From: Deltaproteobacteria bacterium
GTDB taxonomy: Bacteria > UBA10199 > JACPAL01 > GCA-016699445
Length of the DNA: 64,000 nucleotides
Reading direction: 5' to 3'
Assembly (NCBI GenBank): GCA_016699445.1
Contig: CP064976.1
Span: forward strand, 186,001-250,000
The stretch's first letter is position 1. The number at the start of each line of letters is the position of its first letter. Under the pieces are notes generated by a model. It searched no databases. It was given only the letters and a program-made list of their open reading frames with translations, and was not told the origin of the DNA. The translations under genes were made by a program, and so were the position numbers. Of this stretch, positions 8,678-19,108 are shown one piece after another.

Positions 8678-11362
8678 AAAGGTGGCCTCCAGCCGGGTGT
8701 GGGCTCGGTCTCCATCACTTGTTGCAAAATATCTTTTATTTTTTTGAGACGAACTTCCGAAATAATCTTATGGCCAAAAATATCTTTTACATAAAATGTA
8801 TCGGCCACCTGATCTACTTTCGTCGAAATCTTGGACACATCCACATACAAACCTAGCGACGCTAATGTAGATGTCATCTGATAGAGAAGACCTACACGAT
8901 CGTGTGTATAAATATCGATCACGGTATAAAAAGCCGAAACATCATTATCGATATCAATGCGAGTCGCGAGTTTTTGGGCAATCTTCTTTTTAAAAAGTGA
9001 CGGTTTAAATTTTTCCGCCACAAGACCATCGATCGACAAGCGTCCTTGAAGAATTTCTCTCAAATCTTTTTCGACACGCTTCCACCGATCAGGATCTTGC
9101 ATGATCATACCGGCATGATCGGTCACACGAAAAATCTGAAGAGCATGACCATGATTGGAAAGATTGAGCTGAGCATCAACGATATTAAGATTATGCGCAG
9201 CAAAGAGACCAGCCATACGAGAAAAGAGACTTGCGGTTTCTACAGTAAAAAGAGTGATTTCATTGACCCCTTCTCTCTCTAAAGTTTTCACCTCAAATAC
9301 AATCGGGTCATGAAAAAATTTCTCCCAGAGTTTTAGATGATCAATAATCATCGCAGGAGTTGTCGACAAAAGATACCGAGGAGGCATCATTCCAAAAAAC
9401 TCGCGGCAACGTTCACGTTCTTTACTTTCACTTTCTGGAATCAAAGGAAGAGTTTGTTCCAATACTTTAGGAATAATCTGAGCCGCTTTTTCTGTATCGA
9501 AAGACCCTTTTTCTAAAACCGATCGTGTGCGCAAATAAAGATGTTCTAGTAAAGTCGACTTCCAGCTGGTCATGGCTTCTTGGCTGGTTCCACTCACATC
9601 ACAATACGTGAGAATATAAAGCATATTAAGATGCTCCATAGTCCCCATGGTTTTTGCAAACTGGACAATCATGTTGGCATCTTCCAAATCACGCCGAAAC
9701 CCAATATGAGTCATGATCAGATGACTGAGCTCCAAAAACTCCAGCATATCCACTTCTTCGGGCGAATATCCCAAACGCTCCGCAGCCTGACGGATCAGAG
9801 GGCCACCTTTAAGACATGTCCCTTCCCTACTCCTTTTCCGATATCGTGATACAAAATCGCAAAAGAGAGTAGGTCTTTGCGAACAATATCTTTTCCCAAC
9901 AGATGCAAAGTTTGTTTGGATTTTTCATAAAAACCTTCGACGATTTTCCCCACTCCTGAACGGCAAATATAGAATGCACGTCAACCGTGTAAACATGGTA
10001 GAGATTATGCTGAACTCGAAATCGCAAATTTTTCCATTCAGGCAAATAAGCTGACAAAACACCCAGATCGTTCATCAAAAACAAAATACGTGAGAGACCT
10101 ACTGGACGAGATAATATTTCCTTAAAAAGTGCATGAGCTTGCTGACTCTCAATCAAAGCATCTCCAATAATGTCGATAGCCTGTTCGATATAATCTTGAG
10201 TATTGTCGTCGATTTTCAAATTGAGTCGATGAGCAATTTCAAAAATTTTCATCAAATAAATTGGCTGATCAAAAAAGAGATTTTTAAAAGTCGCCGTCAG
10301 CTGATCATCGATAATTTTTAAATTGGGGTCATCCAAGACTCCAGGCTGAGTCTTTGAAAAAAGACCTGCTTCATTTTTTTGAACACGTCTGAAAACTTTT
10401 TCTGTGAGCTGACGAATCACAGAAGCATGTTCATAATAATCACGCATAAAATGCTCTACCGCCAAAAAATCTCCGTTTTCATAACCGAGAGCTTTGGCGA
10501 CAGCTTCTTGAGATTCCACCGTCAGTTGGTCTGTCTTTCTTCCACTTAAACGATGAAGTTCATTTCGAGCTCTCCATAAAAAGCGAACAGCATTCATGAG
10601 CTGGATAAATTCACCCACACTAAAAAAAGTGCTGTCTTGCATCATGTAAACATTCTTAATCCCATACTCCACACGTGCTACCCAATAGAGGGTATGATAA
10701 TCACGCAAGCCGCCTTCGCTTTCTTTTAGATTTGGCTCTAAAAGAAAAATCGACCCACCATACTTTTCTTTTCTTTCTTGATTTTCTTTAAGCTTTTTCT
10801 GATAGAATAATTTTCGGTTTTTTTCAGATTTGAAATATTTTTGAATCCCTTTGCTTAAATCATCGTTCAACTCCTGAGAACCCGCCAAAAGTCGCGCATC
10901 AAACAAGGCTGTCATGACGGTCAAATCTTCTTCCATAAAACTCAGACAATCCTTCACTGTACGCGTAGCCGAACCCACTTCCAAACCCGCATCCCAAAGA
11001 GTTTGAATAACTGACATACTCAAACTTTTGACAAAATCATCCGCTTTTCCATCATAGAGAATCAAAAGATCGATATCCGATGAAAGACAGAGTTCCCGTC
11101 GACCATAACCTCCTTGAGCCACGAGAGCACAGGCTGATTTTCTTTTTTGTCCTGTTTTGGAAAAATTCACTTCGGCTTGTCGGTACAGTTCTTTTAGCAG
11201 TTGATCCATCAAGTCAGAATACGTGTTCAATACTTGCAAGGCATCGCACTTTTGATCATGCAAGGAGACGATGTACTCTTTCACGTTTTTCAAATAATCT
11301 TTTATTTGAGGAAGAGAATCAGCTTCCTGAAGCACTAGAGTTGGAAGTGGTTTGTTTTCCAT
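8674..11362 (-). CDS. glnD: [Protein-PII] uridylyltransferase / uridylyl-removing enzyme GlnD (two frameshifts)
   Basis: GlnD senses glutamine and adds or removes UMP on the PII protein, setting nitrogen status. The nucleotidyltransferase motif GGYGRRELCLSSDIDLL is at about residues 82-98. The HD domain follows (HNLYHVYTVDVHS, then YHDIGKG in a second frame), and two ACT glutamine-binding domains close the protein (EINEITLFTVETASLFSRMAG-like and YTHDRVGLLYQMTSTLA). One base is missing near 9950 and one A near 9812 (restoring HVLKGGPLIRQAAERLGYS); joined, it is about 896 residues, the normal GlnD length. Its ATG lies three bases before the end of the amidase stop, so the two genes form one unit. 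Confidence 0.88.
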
Positions 11363-11364
11363 AT

Positions 11365-12194
11365 TTAGAGATCTCCACCTTCTTTTTCAAACTGCTGCCA
11401 ATAATTCTTCACACCTTCGGCAATGGAATCAGCAAATTGTTTTTGAAATTTTTCAGACTTTAATCGTTTCGATTCTTTGGAATGAGTCACAAAACCCACT
11501 TCAATCAAAAGACTCGGACATTTGGCACCCACCAACACATAAAAAAGAGCTGTTTTGACTTTAATATCTTCAATTTGAAATTTTTTCTGAAGAGCACAGA
11601 GCTGGCTTTTTACATCCTTGGCCAAGAGAGCAGACTCTTCTGTCGCAGCTGCCTGAATCAGATCAGACAAGATCGCATGAATTTCTTTTTCATTTTTCAC
11701 CTTCATCGGACCATTTTCGCGACGCGCTAATTTTTCTGAAGAACGATCTGAAGCTCGGTTCAAATAATAAAGCTCAATACCTTCAGCTTCAGGGCTTTGT
11801 GCCGCATTGGCATGAATGGAAAGAAAAGATCGCATTGATTGCGATTAGCAAAACGATTTCTTTCCCCAAGCTCCAAAAATGTATCCGTGTCACGAGTCAG
11901 CAAAACATTGGCCCCCAGATTCTTTTTCAAACTCGTAGCTATTTTTTTTGAGATGGAAAGCACCAGAGCACTTTCTTGAATATGATTTTTTGTGGAAATC
12001 GCCCCGGGATCCTTACCTCCATGCCCCGGGTCAATTATAATTTTTGGGATATTTTTTGGAGGGACTTTGGGAATCGTTTTCGAGTTTTCGACAATAACGC
12101 TTTCCACTGACTGTGCATGAGACACTTGTGAGCCCAAAACTCCCAGACAAAATAAAAAAACTATCCCCCAATATTTTTTATCAATCACAAACAT
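11365..12194 (-). CDS. N-acetylmuramoyl-L-alanine amidase, AmiC-type (one frameshift)
   Basis: Periplasmic Amidase_3 zinc hydrolase that cleaves the bond between MurNAc and the stem peptide, usually for cell separation. About 276 residues: an N-terminal hydrophobic signal (YWGIVFLFCLGVLGSQVSHAQ), then the catalytic domain with zinc ligands in DPGHGGKDPGA, QESALVLSIS, SIHANA and the catalytic glutamate in LLIEVGFVTHSKE. One T is missing in a run near 11832, which would join NQCDLF to LSIHANAAQ. No AMIN or SPOR domain is visible. It stands divergent from the pyrophosphatase gene and probably leads an operon with glnD. Confidence 0.85.
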
Positions 12195-12259
12195 GCCCTA
12201 TGATTTTCATGAAAAATCCTGCAATGTTTTATTTTAAAAACCAGATTAAAACTAAACCT

Positions 12260-12287
12260 TTGACATCGACACCTCTCCCCGTTATGG
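12260..12287 (+). promoter_or_regulatory. Candidate sigma-70-type promoter for hppA
   Basis: A perfect TTGACA at 12260-12265 is followed after 16 bases by TTATGG, a weak -10. It is the best promoter-like pair in the 149-base gap between the divergent amidase and pyrophosphatase genes. The -10 is poor, so this is only a candidate. Confidence 0.3.
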
Positions 12288-12343
12288 GTCGCGCGCATTT
12301 TTTCTAATACGTAAGCAATATTAAATATTAAGGAGAAAATCTT

Positions 12344-14764
12344 ATGAAGAAACGAATCGCTGCATTCGTTACGATGCTTTCAGCTCTTGGAGGAGTTTTA
12401 TCTTCCAAAGTGGCTTTTGCCAGTGAGGCTGAGCTTCACATCCCTGAGCTCAACTCTGTCTATCAACTCTTTGGATCCAGCATCACTGGGACCGAAATTC
12501 TTCGCTATGGATTGGGAGTCGCAATCTTAGGAATGCTTTTCGCCTTCATCGAATTTCTCAAAGTTAAAAAATTGCCCGTACATAAATCGATGCTCGAAGT
12601 TTCAAACCTGATTTATGAAACCTGCAAAACCTACCTTCTTCAACAAGGAAAGTTTTTGGTTGTCCTCGAACTCTTCATCGGTGCTTGCATATTCTACTAC
12701 TTCTCAATTCTCCAACATATGGAATTGCCCCGAGTGCTTTTGATCCTTCTCTGGTCTGTCTTGGGAATTTTGGGATCTTTTGGAGTCGCTTGGTTTGGTA
12801 TCCGTATCAATACTTATGCTAATAGCCGTACCGCTTTTGCTTCTCTCCAAGGAAAACCCTACCCTGTTATGGGAATTCCTCTTCAATCCGGAATGTCCAT
12901 TGGTGTGATGTTGATCTGCGTAGAACTTTTCATGATGATCTACATCCTCCTTTATATACCCCGCGAAAGTGCTGGGGCCTGCTTTGTGGGTTTTGCCATT
13001 GGTGAATCCCTCGGTGCTTCTGCGCTTCGTATTTGCGGTGGTATTTTTACAAAAATTGCCGATATCGGTTCCGATCTCATGAAGATCGTTTTCAATATTA
13101 AAGAAGATGATGCTCGTAACCCTGGTGTTATCGCTGACTGTACAGGTGACAATGCGGGTGACTCTGTTGGACCGACAGCTGACGGTTTTGAAACCTACGG
13201 CGTGACGGGTGTGGCCTTGATCAGCTTCATCGTTTTAGCTGTTGGAATGACAAGTGGTGCGGATGGAAAACTCTCCCTCTCTTTGGGCGGTGCTGATCTT
13301 CAAGCTAAATTGATTGTTTGGATTTTCGCCATGCGCGTTTTGATGATCCTGACGTCTATTGCTTCTTATTGGATCAATAGCGCTTTTTCAAAAGCTATGT
13401 ATGCCAATAAGTCTCATTTCAACTTTGAAAACCCTCTCACCACTCTCGTGTGGTTGACATCTATCCTCTCCATCGGTGTGACTTACGGTGTGAGCTACTT
13501 GTTGATTGGCGATATGTTGAATGGTGTTTTGTGGTGGAAACTTTCAACCATCATCAGCTGCGGAACATTAGCCGGTGCATTGATTCCTGAATTCACCAAA
13601 ATCTTCACTTCAGCCAAATCCAAACATGTCGCTGAAATCGTCAATGCCTCTCGTGAAGGTGGAGCTTCTCTTACAATTCTCTCTGGATTAGTCGCTGGTA
13701 ACTTCAGCGCTTTCTGGAAAGGTATGTTGATGACAGCGTTGATGTTTATTGCTTACCTGGCTAGCAACACAGGCTTGGATAGCATGATGGTTTATCCTAC
13801 CGTGTTTGCCTTTGGATTAGTCGCTTTCGGATTTTTAGGAATGGGACCTGTGACTATCGCTGTTGATAGTTATGGACCTGTGACAGATAATGCTCAGTCT
13901 GTTTTTGAACTTTCACAAATTGAACAACTTCCAAATATTTCCCAAGAAATCGAAAAAGAATTTGGCGTCAAACCCAACTTCACTCAAGGAAAAGAATATT
14001 TGGAAGAAAACGATTCTGCCGGAAATACTTTCAAAGCTACAGCTAAACCCGTTTTGATTGGTACGGCTGTTATCGGTGCAACGACCATGATCTTCTCGAT
14101 CATCTTGTTGTTGAATCTAAAGTTGGATCTTTTGGATCCTCTCGTTCTCTTTGGATTGATGGTTGGTGGATCTGTTATTTATTGGTTCACAGGAGCTTCT
14201 ATTCAAGCTGTGAGCACAGGAGCTTACCGCGCTGTGGAATACATCAAAGCCAATATTAAACTCGATAGTAACGAAAAAGCGTCGATCAAGGATTCCAAAG
14301 AAGTTGTTAAGATCTGCACTCAGTATGCTCAAGCAGGTATGATCAATATCTTTGCCGTGATCTTCTCGTTCACATTGGCCTTTGCTTGCTTCAGCCCTAC
14401 TTTCTTTGCCAGCTACTTGATCTCGATTGCGGTATTTGGTCTTTTCCAAGCACTCTTCATGGCCAATGCCGGTGGAGCTTGGGATAATGCGAAAAAAGTG
14501 GTCGAAGTGGATCTGAAAGAAAAAGGAACACCTCTTCATGCCGCTACAGTTATCGGTGATACTGTTGGTGATCCTTACAAAGATACATCGTCAGTCGCTC
14601 TCAATCCGATCATCAAATTCACCACCCTCTTCGGATTGTTGGCTGTTGAAATCGCTGTCTCTGCAAAAGACATCGCACCGTATATCGGTGGAGTCTTTTT
14701 AGTGATCGGATTAGTTTTCGTCGCCCGTTCTTTCTACGGCATGAGAATTACATCTGTTAAGTAA
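12344..14764 (+). CDS. hppA: Membrane-bound ion-pumping pyrophosphatase
   Basis: Integral-membrane pyrophosphatase of 806 residues that couples PPi hydrolysis to export of H+ and/or Na+. A good AAGGAG site precedes the ATG. About sixteen hydrophobic helices are visible, with the conserved cytoplasmic loops: EDDARNPGVIADCTGDNAGD carrying the PPi/Mg aspartates, SVGPTADGFETYG, GPVTDNAQS, DSAGNTFKATAK, GGAWDNAKK and VIGDTVGDPYKDTSSVALNP. The substrate loops read CTGDNAGDSVGPTADGFE rather than the NVGDNVGD-type of plant-like proton pumps, which I associate with the divergent Na+/H+-type bacterial branch. GNTFKA has Lys where potassium-dependent enzymes usually have Ala, so cofactor and ion specificity are unresolved. 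Intact; followed by a strong terminator. Confidence 0.92.
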   Translation: MKKRIAAFVTMLSALGGVLSSKVAFASEAELHIPELNSVYQLFGSSITGTEILRYGLGVAILGMLFAFIEFLKVKKLPVHKSMLEVSNLIYETCKTYLLQQGKFLVVLELFIGACIFYYFSILQHMELPRVLLILLWSVLGILGSFGVAWFGIRINTYANSRTAFASLQGKPYPVMGIPLQSGMSIGVMLICVELFMMIYILLYIPRESAGACFVGFAIGESLGASALRICGGIFTKIADIGSDLMKIVFNIKEDDARNPGVIADCTGDNAGDSVGPTADGFETYGVTGVALISFIVLAVGMTSGADGKLSLSLGGADLQAKLIVWIFAMRVLMILTSIASYWINSAFSKAMYANKSHFNFENPLTTLVWLTSILSIGVTYGVSYLLIGDMLNGVLWWKLSTIISCGTLAGALIPEFTKIFTSAKSKHVAEIVNASREGGASLTILSGLVAGNFSAFWKGMLMTALMFIAYLASNTGLDSMMVYPTVFAFGLVAFGFLGMGPVTIAVDSYGPVTDNAQSVFELSQIEQLPNISQEIEKEFGVKPNFTQGKEYLEENDSAGNTFKATAKPVLIGTAVIGATTMIFSIILLLNLKLDLLDPLVLFGLMVGGSVIYWFTGASIQAVSTGAYRAVEYIKANIKLDSNEKASIKDSKEVVKICTQYAQAGMINIFAVIFSFTLAFACFSPTFFASYLISIAVFGLFQALFMANAGGAWDNAKKVVEVDLKEKGTPLHAATVIGDTVGDPYKDTSSVALNPIIKFTTLFGLLAVEIAVSAKDIAPYIGGVFLVIGLVFVARSFYGMRITSVK

Positions 14765-14782
14765 GTTAAGATTTATTAAAGC

Positions 14783-14817
14783 AAAAAGCCGCCTTCCAAA
14801 AGAAGGCGGCTTTTTTA
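14783..14817 (+). terminator. Intrinsic terminator after hppA
   Basis: A near-perfect stem AAAAGCCGCCTT / AAGGCGGCTTTT with a CCAAAAG-type loop and a run of six T follows the hppA stop by about 20 bases. The A-rich left arm means it could also stop the convergent permease gene. Confidence 0.92.
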
Positions 14818-14832
14818 TTTTAGAGACACCCT

Positions 14833-15902
14833 TTATTCCAAAAGAGTCTGGCTTGAGTATTCTTTACGATAGATTTCAACCAAGGCAATGAAGAGCGAAA
14901 GGAAAATGGGCCCTAGAAAGACTCCAATGACTCCATAATAGGACAAGCCTCCCAAAATAGATAAAAAGAGAAAGAGTGTGGGTATTTTAGTTTTATCACC
15001 TATTAAGAAGGGTCTTAAAATATTATCAACCAAACTAATAACACCACCACCCCAAACCATTAAAATGATAGCTTTGACCCATGAGCCTGAAAAACCCAAA
15101 TACAAAGCAATCGGAAACCAAACAAAAGCAGCGCCCCCAACCGGAACCAAAGCCAAAAAAGCAATAAGGGCTGAAAAAAAGATGGCAAAAGGCACACCCA
15201 ATAGGGCGAAAGCGACTCCTGACAAAACAGCCTGAACAATAGCTGTTACCACTAAACCTCTTACAATTGCTGAAACGGTGACAAGTAAGCGATCAAAAAA
15301 CTTCTCTTTGTTTTCTGCTGTCATAGGAAAAAGATCTTTGATGGCTTTTCCCAAAGATTCTCCATCACGAATAAAGAAGAAAAATATGAAGAGAGCGACA
15401 ATATAATTGAGAACAAAAAGCAAAAAGTTCTTAGCTCCCGATTGAATTTGTCCAACAATGCTTTCAGAAACTACTTGAGCACTCTTTCCTACAAGAGGAA
15501 CAATTTCTATTTCTAAAGAAGCTGTTTTTCGACGATTTTATTCCATAAACTTCCAAAAGGCGACTCCATCAAACCTTTTAACAACAACTCATGCTGCCCT
15601 TCTGTCACCCACCGAGAGACAACCTGATAAAATAAAATACTCTCTTTCACTAAAGTTCCTGAAAAATATACCATCGGACCTGCTGTGAGAATAAAAACAA
15701 AAAGCACCATCAGACCTGAGGCTAAATGATGACGCCCCTTCAAAGCCTTAAGCAAAGGAACGTACAGCGGATACACGACCATGGTTAAAATCACCGCCCA
15801 TAGAAGTGGGTTCATAAAAAAACTAAATATTCCAAATAGTTGCATTGATATTACAGCGAGCAGAATGAAAAAAGAGAGTACGAAGATTTGTTTTTGGGTC
15901 AT
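14833..15902 (-). CDS. AI-2E family transporter / PerM-like permease (one frameshift)
   Basis: Polytopic membrane protein of the AI-2E transporter superfamily, about 355 residues when joined. The N-terminus has paired helices (FVLSFFILLAVISMQLFGIF and LLWAVILTMVVYPLYVPLL). The C-terminal half carries family hallmarks: FIRDGESLG, the long helix AIVRGLVVTAIVQAVLSG, LVPVGGAAFVWFP, DNILRPFLIGDKTKIPTLFLF and GVIGVFLGPIFLSL. One A is missing in the run near 15530, which would turn EKQLL-stop into EKTASLEIEIVPLVGKSA. Substrate cannot be deduced; some relatives are Na+/H+ antiporters. Convergent with hppA. Confidence 0.82.
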
Positions 15903-16069
15903 AGATTTTCCTTGGAAGTCTTTGTTTTAACAAAAGATTTTAATTATTAGAAGAAAAATATCTCAAAAATATCTTTTACTATGAGGCATTTAACGCATTA
16001 TTTGGTTAAATATTTAATAACAATATGATTTTTATTTAATATTTTAATCATTTATTTTATATTATCAAA

Positions 16070-17452
16070 ATGCCTAATGAAACCATTCTTATCATCGAAG
16101 ATGAAAGCGATCTTGCATGGTTACTATGTGAAGATCTTCAGAAATCAGGATTCAAAACCATTTTAGCTCACGATGGAGAAACAGGTTTTGAGATGTTTCA
16201 AAAGGAATGTCCCGATCTTGTCATATCAGATGTGAGACTCCCAAAAATGGATGGATTGGAATTACTCAAAAAAATCCTTGAGTCAGGACATCAAGCCCCT
16301 GTCATCATCATGACTGGTTATGGCTCAATGGATGCCGCAAACAAAGCTGTTCAAATAGGCGCTCACAGTTATTTAGAAAAACCTTTCAATCGCCAAGCTT
16401 TAATCTTTGCCGTCAATAAAGCTCTCGAATCCTGCCGCATGAATGAGGAAATGGCCTGGCTGCGGGAAGAAGCTCGCAAACAAATTGGCTATGATGACTT
16501 TATCGGCAGCACGTCAAAAATGAGACAGTTGGTCAAGCTTGTTGAAAAAGTAGCCACAAGTGACGCCCCAACTATTTTATTAGAAGGAGAATCGGGAACT
16601 GGAAAAAACTTTTTTGCACACATGCTTCACAACAAAAGCGCTCGAGCCAAAGCACCCTTAATGGAAATCAATTGTGCATCTCTCCCAGAAAACCTTATTG
16701 AAAGTGAACTTTTTGGACACGAACGTGGAGCGTTCACTGACGCTAAACAAATGAAGCGGGGTCTTTTTGAAGTGGCCAAAGGTGGCACTGTATTTCTTGA
16801 TGAAATCGGAGAAATGAGTCTGGCGACACAAGCAAAGCTACTTCACGTAATTGAAAATCGCACACTTCGCCGCGTAGGCGGCAACGAAAATATCCCTACA
16901 GATGTACGCGTCATCGCCGCCACTTGCGTCAACCTCAAGGAAGCCGTTTTGGCTAAACGTTTTCGGGAAGATCTCTACTTTCGCCTGAGACTCATACCCA
17001 TGACGATTCCTCCACTTCGAGAACGCTCAGAAGACTTACCCATCCTTCTGGATTATTTTATTAAAAAATTTAACAAAGAATATGGAAAAGAAATTCAAGG
17101 CGTCACACCTGAGGCCATGGTCTTTCTTAAAAGCTATCCTTGGCCTGGCAATATCAGAGAGCTTAAAAACCTGATCGAGCGCATCGCCATTCTTGAAAAT
17201 AGCCCTCTTATCGGCATAGCACATCTCCCTCCAGAAATCAGATCTGGCGGCCAAGTCGTTCATACAAACCCTGACGAACCCCGCTTCAATATTCCAGATC
17301 GCGGGATGAATCTGGAAGATGTCGAAAAAAATTTCATTATGGATGCCTTAAACCGCACTGCCGGCAATCAATCCAAAGCCGCCAAACTTTTGGGGCTCAC
17401 ACGTCATACTTTAAGATATCGGATGGAAAAGTTTGGGATTCGCGGAAGCTAA
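16070..17452 (+). CDS. Sigma-54-dependent response regulator, NtrC/AtoC type
   Basis: 460-residue three-domain activator. REC domain (residues 1-120) has the acidic pair IEDES, phospho-acceptor Asp in ISDVRLPKMDG and Lys in LEKPF. The AAA+ domain (about 140-375) has Walker A GESGTGKNFF, Walker B GGTVFLDEIGEM, RVIAATCVNL and the R-finger region FREDLYFRLRLIPMTIPPLRER. The C-terminal Fis-type HTH ends with NQSKAAKLLGLTRHTLRYRMEKF. The sigma-54-contact loop reads GAFTDA instead of GAFTGA, a variant known in active members. No histidine kinase is adjacent, so it is an orphan regulator here. It has a 167-base, very AT-rich upstream region and runs convergent with the phospholipase D gene two bases away. 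Confidence 0.92.
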   Translation: MPNETILIIEDESDLAWLLCEDLQKSGFKTILAHDGETGFEMFQKECPDLVISDVRLPKMDGLELLKKILESGHQAPVIIMTGYGSMDAANKAVQIGAHSYLEKPFNRQALIFAVNKALESCRMNEEMAWLREEARKQIGYDDFIGSTSKMRQLVKLVEKVATSDAPTILLEGESGTGKNFFAHMLHNKSARAKAPLMEINCASLPENLIESELFGHERGAFTDAKQMKRGLFEVAKGGTVFLDEIGEMSLATQAKLLHVIENRTLRRVGGNENIPTDVRVIAATCVNLKEAVLAKRFREDLYFRLRLIPMTIPPLRERSEDLPILLDYFIKKFNKEYGKEIQGVTPEAMVFLKSYPWPGNIRELKNLIERIAILENSPLIGIAHLPPEIRSGGQVVHTNPDEPRFNIPDRGMNLEDVEKNFIMDALNRTAGNQSKAAKLLGLTRHTLRYRMEKFGIRGS

Positions 17453-17454
17453 AC

Positions 17455-18534
17455 TTATAACCAATGTCTAAATAATAGAAAAAATTGTTCTCTTAAACGG
17501 TAGGACCAAGGGCGCTTTTTCCATTCTGAAAAAGTAATTTCATGACAGGATTTAAGATCTGTAAAAAATTGATCTATCAATACTTTAGATTGTTCTTGAT
17601 CATTAGACACAAGATTTACTTCTAAGTTTCTAAACAAACTCAAATGATCCATATTTGCAGTACCTACTGTCCACCAATCATCATCCACCACACCCGTTTT
17701 TGCATGCATCATCCGATCTTGATATTCGTAAATTTTAACTCCAGCCGAAAGCAAAGACTGGTATGTGCCTTGTGAACACCAACGCACAAACGGTACATCG
17801 CTTTCAGCTGCTGTTATTAAACGAACATCCAAGCCTCTCCGTGCTGCTTTTCTCAAAACACGTATCAATCCAAAATCAGGGACAAAGTAGGACTGTGTCA
17901 GATAAATTGTTTTTCGAGCACGGATCATTGCCGCCACATATTCTTGACGAATAAAACTCAAACGACGCAAACCAAAATTAGGAATCACACGATAGGCACG
18001 TCTCCGCGTACGTTTCCAATGATCCATCACCAACACAGCAAACTCACGCCAACTCCCCTTCCAAGCGGCTTCAAAAAGCTGCTGCAGTTCTTCAAGAGCT
18101 TCGGGATCTTGCGTCATCACACCCGTATCTCTCCAAGCCAGCTTTCCAAAAAACTTTTCGGAATATTCGTTTGTAAAATTATAACCACCCAAAAAAGCTG
18201 TCTTCTGATCAATCAAAACAAATTTTCGGTGGTTACGACTGGTTAAATCAGGGCCTAACTGAATCACCGGCTGAAAGGCTTTCATCTCACAACCAGCTTC
18301 TTCAAGATTCGTCAGAAAAAACTGATCGGTATCCCGACACCCCATATCATCATACAACAGTCGAACACGAACACCTTCCCTGACCTTTTGCTTCAAGAGA
18401 TCGCTGAGATTTCTACCCACTTGATCACTGGCAAAAATATAAATTTCAATATCGATTGTTTTTTTGGCTAGTAGAATTTCCTGGTGAAGAGAGTGAAAAT
18501 AATCATCACCTTCAAAAAAAAGCTTAGTAACCAC
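17455..18534 (-). CDS. Phospholipase D / cardiolipin synthase family protein
   Basis: About 360 residues with two HKD motifs: HRKFVLIDQKTAFLGG and HAKTGVVDDDWWTVGTANMD, the second with the downstream N and D of the family. Cardiolipin synthases of this type join two phosphatidylglycerols, though other phosphatidyl transfers are possible. There are no clear N-terminal transmembrane helices; the domain starts directly at LFFEGDDYFHSLHQEI. I chose the GTG at 18534 (VVTKLFFEGDD), which overlaps the lipoprotein stop by 11 bases; the only ATG in frame, at 18609, would overlap the lipoprotein gene by 86 bases. The start is therefore uncertain. Confidence 0.85.
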   Translation of the reverse strand: MVTKLFFEGDDYFHSLHQEILLAKKTIDIEIYIFASDQVGRNLSDLLKQKVREGVRVRLLYDDMGCRDTDQFFLTNLEEAGCEMKAFQPVIQLGPDLTSRNHRKFVLIDQKTAFLGGYNFTNEYSEKFFGKLAWRDTGVMTQDPEALEELQQLFEAAWKGSWREFAVLVMDHWKRTRRRAYRVIPNFGLRRLSFIRQEYVAAMIRARKTIYLTQSYFVPDFGLIRVLRKAARRGLDVRLITAAESDVPFVRWCSQGTYQSLLSAGVKIYEYQDRMMHAKTGVVDDDWWTVGTANMDHLSLFRNLEVNLVSNDQEQSKVLIDQFFTDLKSCHEITFSEWKKRPWSYRLREQFFLLFRHWL

Positions 18535-18952
18535 TCGGCTCGTGCAAAGATTCAGAGTTTTGGCTTCCTGCAGGAGCACCGACTTCAGAATTTTTAGGAA
18601 CAGAACCATTCAACTCCAATGAAGGTTTTGAATCGGATTTATTTTCAGGCTTCACCTCGGGCGCATTTTCCGGCTTTGACTCAGGCTGAGGGACTACTAG
18701 TTGAGGCTGCGACAAAGATGGAAGATCAGCAGGAATTTGAGGAAGAGTTTTGGGCTGAACGCTGCCTGTATTTCCCGTGGGTGGAGTTATCGATGGTTCC
18801 AAAGCTGCAGGGGTAGGAGGAGGTTCTGGAAGATGAAGTTCTGTTTCAGGAGGGGGAATCATAGACTTAAGTTCGGCGCCTCTTTTTTCAAAACGACAAG
18901 AGGCTGTAAAAATTGAAGAAGAAACAAAAAGAAATAAGATGATTTTTTTCAT
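18524..18952 (-). CDS. Proline-rich lipoprotein of unknown function
   Basis: About 142 residues. The signal peptide MKKIILFLFVSSSIFTASC ends in a lipobox-like TASC, giving a predicted lipid anchor. The mature chain has low complexity: PPPETELHLPEPPPTPAALEP, then many Pro, Ser, Lys, Glu and Gln, which suggests an extended periplasmic linker. No folded domain is visible. The start at 18952 is set by the signal peptide; the open frame extends further up across the tRNA-Ala gene and should be ignored there. Its 3' end overlaps the phospholipase D gene, so the two are probably co-transcribed. Confidence 0.65.
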   Translation of the reverse strand: MKKIILFLFVSSSIFTASCRFEKRGAELKSMIPPPETELHLPEPPPTPAALEPSITPPTGNTGSVQPKTLPQIPADLPSLSQPQLVVPQPESKPENAPEVKPENKSDSKPSLELNGSVPKNSEVGAPAGSQNSESLHEPSGY

Positions 18953-18998
18953 GAGAGAGATGGGTATCATGGGTCCCATTTTCTGCCAATACGAAAAC

Positions 18999-19030
18999 AA
19001 AAAAGCCACCCGTATAACGGATAGCTTTTT
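18999..19030 (-). terminator. Intrinsic terminator of tRNA-Ala
   Basis: Minus-strand stem of 14 pairs (AAAAAGCTATCCGT / ACGGGTGGCTTTTT, with G-U pairs) closing a three-base TAT loop and ending in a T run, six bases beyond the 3' end of the tRNA. It lies before the lipoprotein start and so ends the tRNA transcript. Confidence 0.85.
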
Positions 19031-19035
19031 AAGGG

Positions 19036-19108
19036 TGGAGACGAGGGGGATCGAACCCCTGACCTCCTGCATGCCATGCAGGCGCTCTCCCAGCTGAGCT
19101 ACGTCCCC
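19036..19108 (-). tRNA. tRNA-Ala (GGC)
   Basis: Complete cloverleaf of 73 bases on the minus strand. Acceptor GGGGACG pairs with CGTCTCC, the D-arm is GCTCAGCTGGGAGAGC, the anticodon loop ATGGCAT gives GGC, and the T-arm contains GGTTCGATCC. CCA is not encoded. Confidence 0.97.

Noticed and set aside
18535..18609. ATG at 18609 as start of the phospholipase D gene
   Set aside because: It would overlap the lipoprotein gene by 86 bases, and the added residues do not resemble the family; the GTG at 18534 fits better, though not proven.
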